Shown piece by piece: positions 63,724 to 64,000 of a stretch of DNA of 64,000 bases. The DNA comes from Thermococcus sp. M39 (GTDB lineage: Archaea; Methanobacteriota_B; Thermococci; Thermococcales; Thermococcaceae): NCBI RefSeq assembly GCF_012027325.1, contig NZ_SNUG01000001.1, positions 310,001 through 374,000 on the forward strand. The letters are read 5' to 3'. Under the pieces are notes generated by a model. The model did no database searches, had not been told where the DNA came from, and was given only the letters and a program-made list of their open reading frames with translations. Every line of letters starts with the position of its first letter. Position 1 is the first letter of the stretch. Made by a program: the position numbers and the translations under genes.

Positions 63724-64000
63724 CAGTGGAGGTTTACAAGTTTACGTGCATCATCTGCCCGCTTAGCTGTGATATTGAAGTGAAAGTAGAGAACGGAGAG
63801 ATTAAGGAAATCAAAGGCTACACATGTCCAAGAGGAAAAGAATGGGCTATCGAGGAGATTACAAATCCTAAACGTGTTGTCATGAGCGTAATTAAAGTCA
63901 AGAACGGCAATATGCCAACAGTTTCAGTTAAGACAGACAAGCCAATTCCGAAAACAAAGATTCCAGAACTCATGAAGCTTTTAGCAGAGATTGAAGTTGA
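63720..64000 (+). CDS. DUF1667 protein, N-terminal part (runs off the window)
   Basis: The reading frame starts at ATG 63720 (overlapping the previous stop) and continues to the end of the window. It reads [21 protein letters not shown] and later [18 protein letters not shown]. These two cysteine clusters (C-x2-C-x3-C and a fourth Cys) resemble the Fe-S end of molybdopterin oxidoreductases and define DUF1667. It forms the third member of the GlpA-GlpB-like complex in archaeal glycerol clusters, probably carrying electrons. About 93 residues are visible. Confidence 0.85.
   Translation, partial: MTVEVYKFTCIICPLSCDIEVKVENGEIKEIKGYTCPRGKEWAIEEITNPKRVVMSVIKVKNGNMPTVSVKTDKPIPKTKIPELMKLLAEIEV

Overview
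The window is archaeal and almost certainly from the order Thermococcales (Thermococcus, Pyrococcus or Palaeococcus). The evidence is the gene content: exosome Rrp4/41/42, SBDS, KEOPS Pcc1, RNase P Rpp30/Pop5, RpoP, Spt5, an archaeal histone, the archaeal PsmA proteasome subunit, Pab1020-type RNA ligase and DnaG. Archaeal BRE/TATA promoters, strong GGAGGTGA ribosome sites usually 5-6 nt from the start, AT-rich DNA and AGA/AGG arginine codons agree. The AT-richness suggests one of the lower-GC Thermococcus species; the species itself is an inference I cannot settle.

Layout. 1-17254 is an information-processing block: the 5' end of leuS (minus), then rpl15e, a DUF54 RNA-binding protein, Rpp30, Pop5, psmA, SBDS, Rrp4, Rrp41, Rrp42, L37Ae, RpoP, Brix, Pcc1, prefoldin beta, a DUF3194 protein, a DHH phosphoesterase, a small zinc protein, two paralogous TPR-like proteins and a tRNA-binding OB protein. 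This is the archaeal exosome superoperon, broken here by two minus-strand genes: trpB2 and a three-repeat lipoprotein. 17251-22518 carries an aldo/keto reductase, RNA ligase with its PIN partner, a fucose-isomerase-like protein, a frame-broken TIM-barrel gene and two tiny membrane genes, one a class III signal peptide (type IV pilin-like) protein. 22529-28378 holds a TAXI-type TRAP transporter operon and a long lysine-2,3-aminomutase-family gene that may share an operator.

28747-42480 is again mostly housekeeping: D-aminoacyl-tRNA deacylase, ftsZ, secE-spt5-L11, L1-L10-L12, dCTP deaminase, tRNA-Arg(TCG), histone, B12/radical SAM, Toprim, dnaG, tmk and a sugar nucleotidyltransferase with a degenerate phosphohexomutase. 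42639-57123 is central metabolism and transport: PEP carboxykinase, paired PhoU/TrkA-C proteins, GT35 phosphorylase, an NSS-like transporter, a methyltransferase, gltX, PAP2 phosphatase, hydrolase and two MFS carriers. 57198-64000 is a glycerol/glycerophosphodiester catabolic cluster: two GDPD enzymes, glycerol kinase, a GlpA-like dehydrogenase, a GlpB-like flavoprotein and a DUF1667 protein that runs off the end.

The non-coding content is unusually legible. There are two textbook C/D box guide sRNAs (about 18147-18206 and 39891-39946), a GC-rich folded leader that hides the rpl15e ribosome-binding site, a long trpB2 leader with repeated motifs, a probable L1 autoregulatory hairpin inside rpl1, a possible MITE-like element beside tRNA-Arg, and a three-hairpin element bounded by copies of the glpK promoter. 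No CRISPR array, complete insertion sequence, rRNA or replication origin was recognised.
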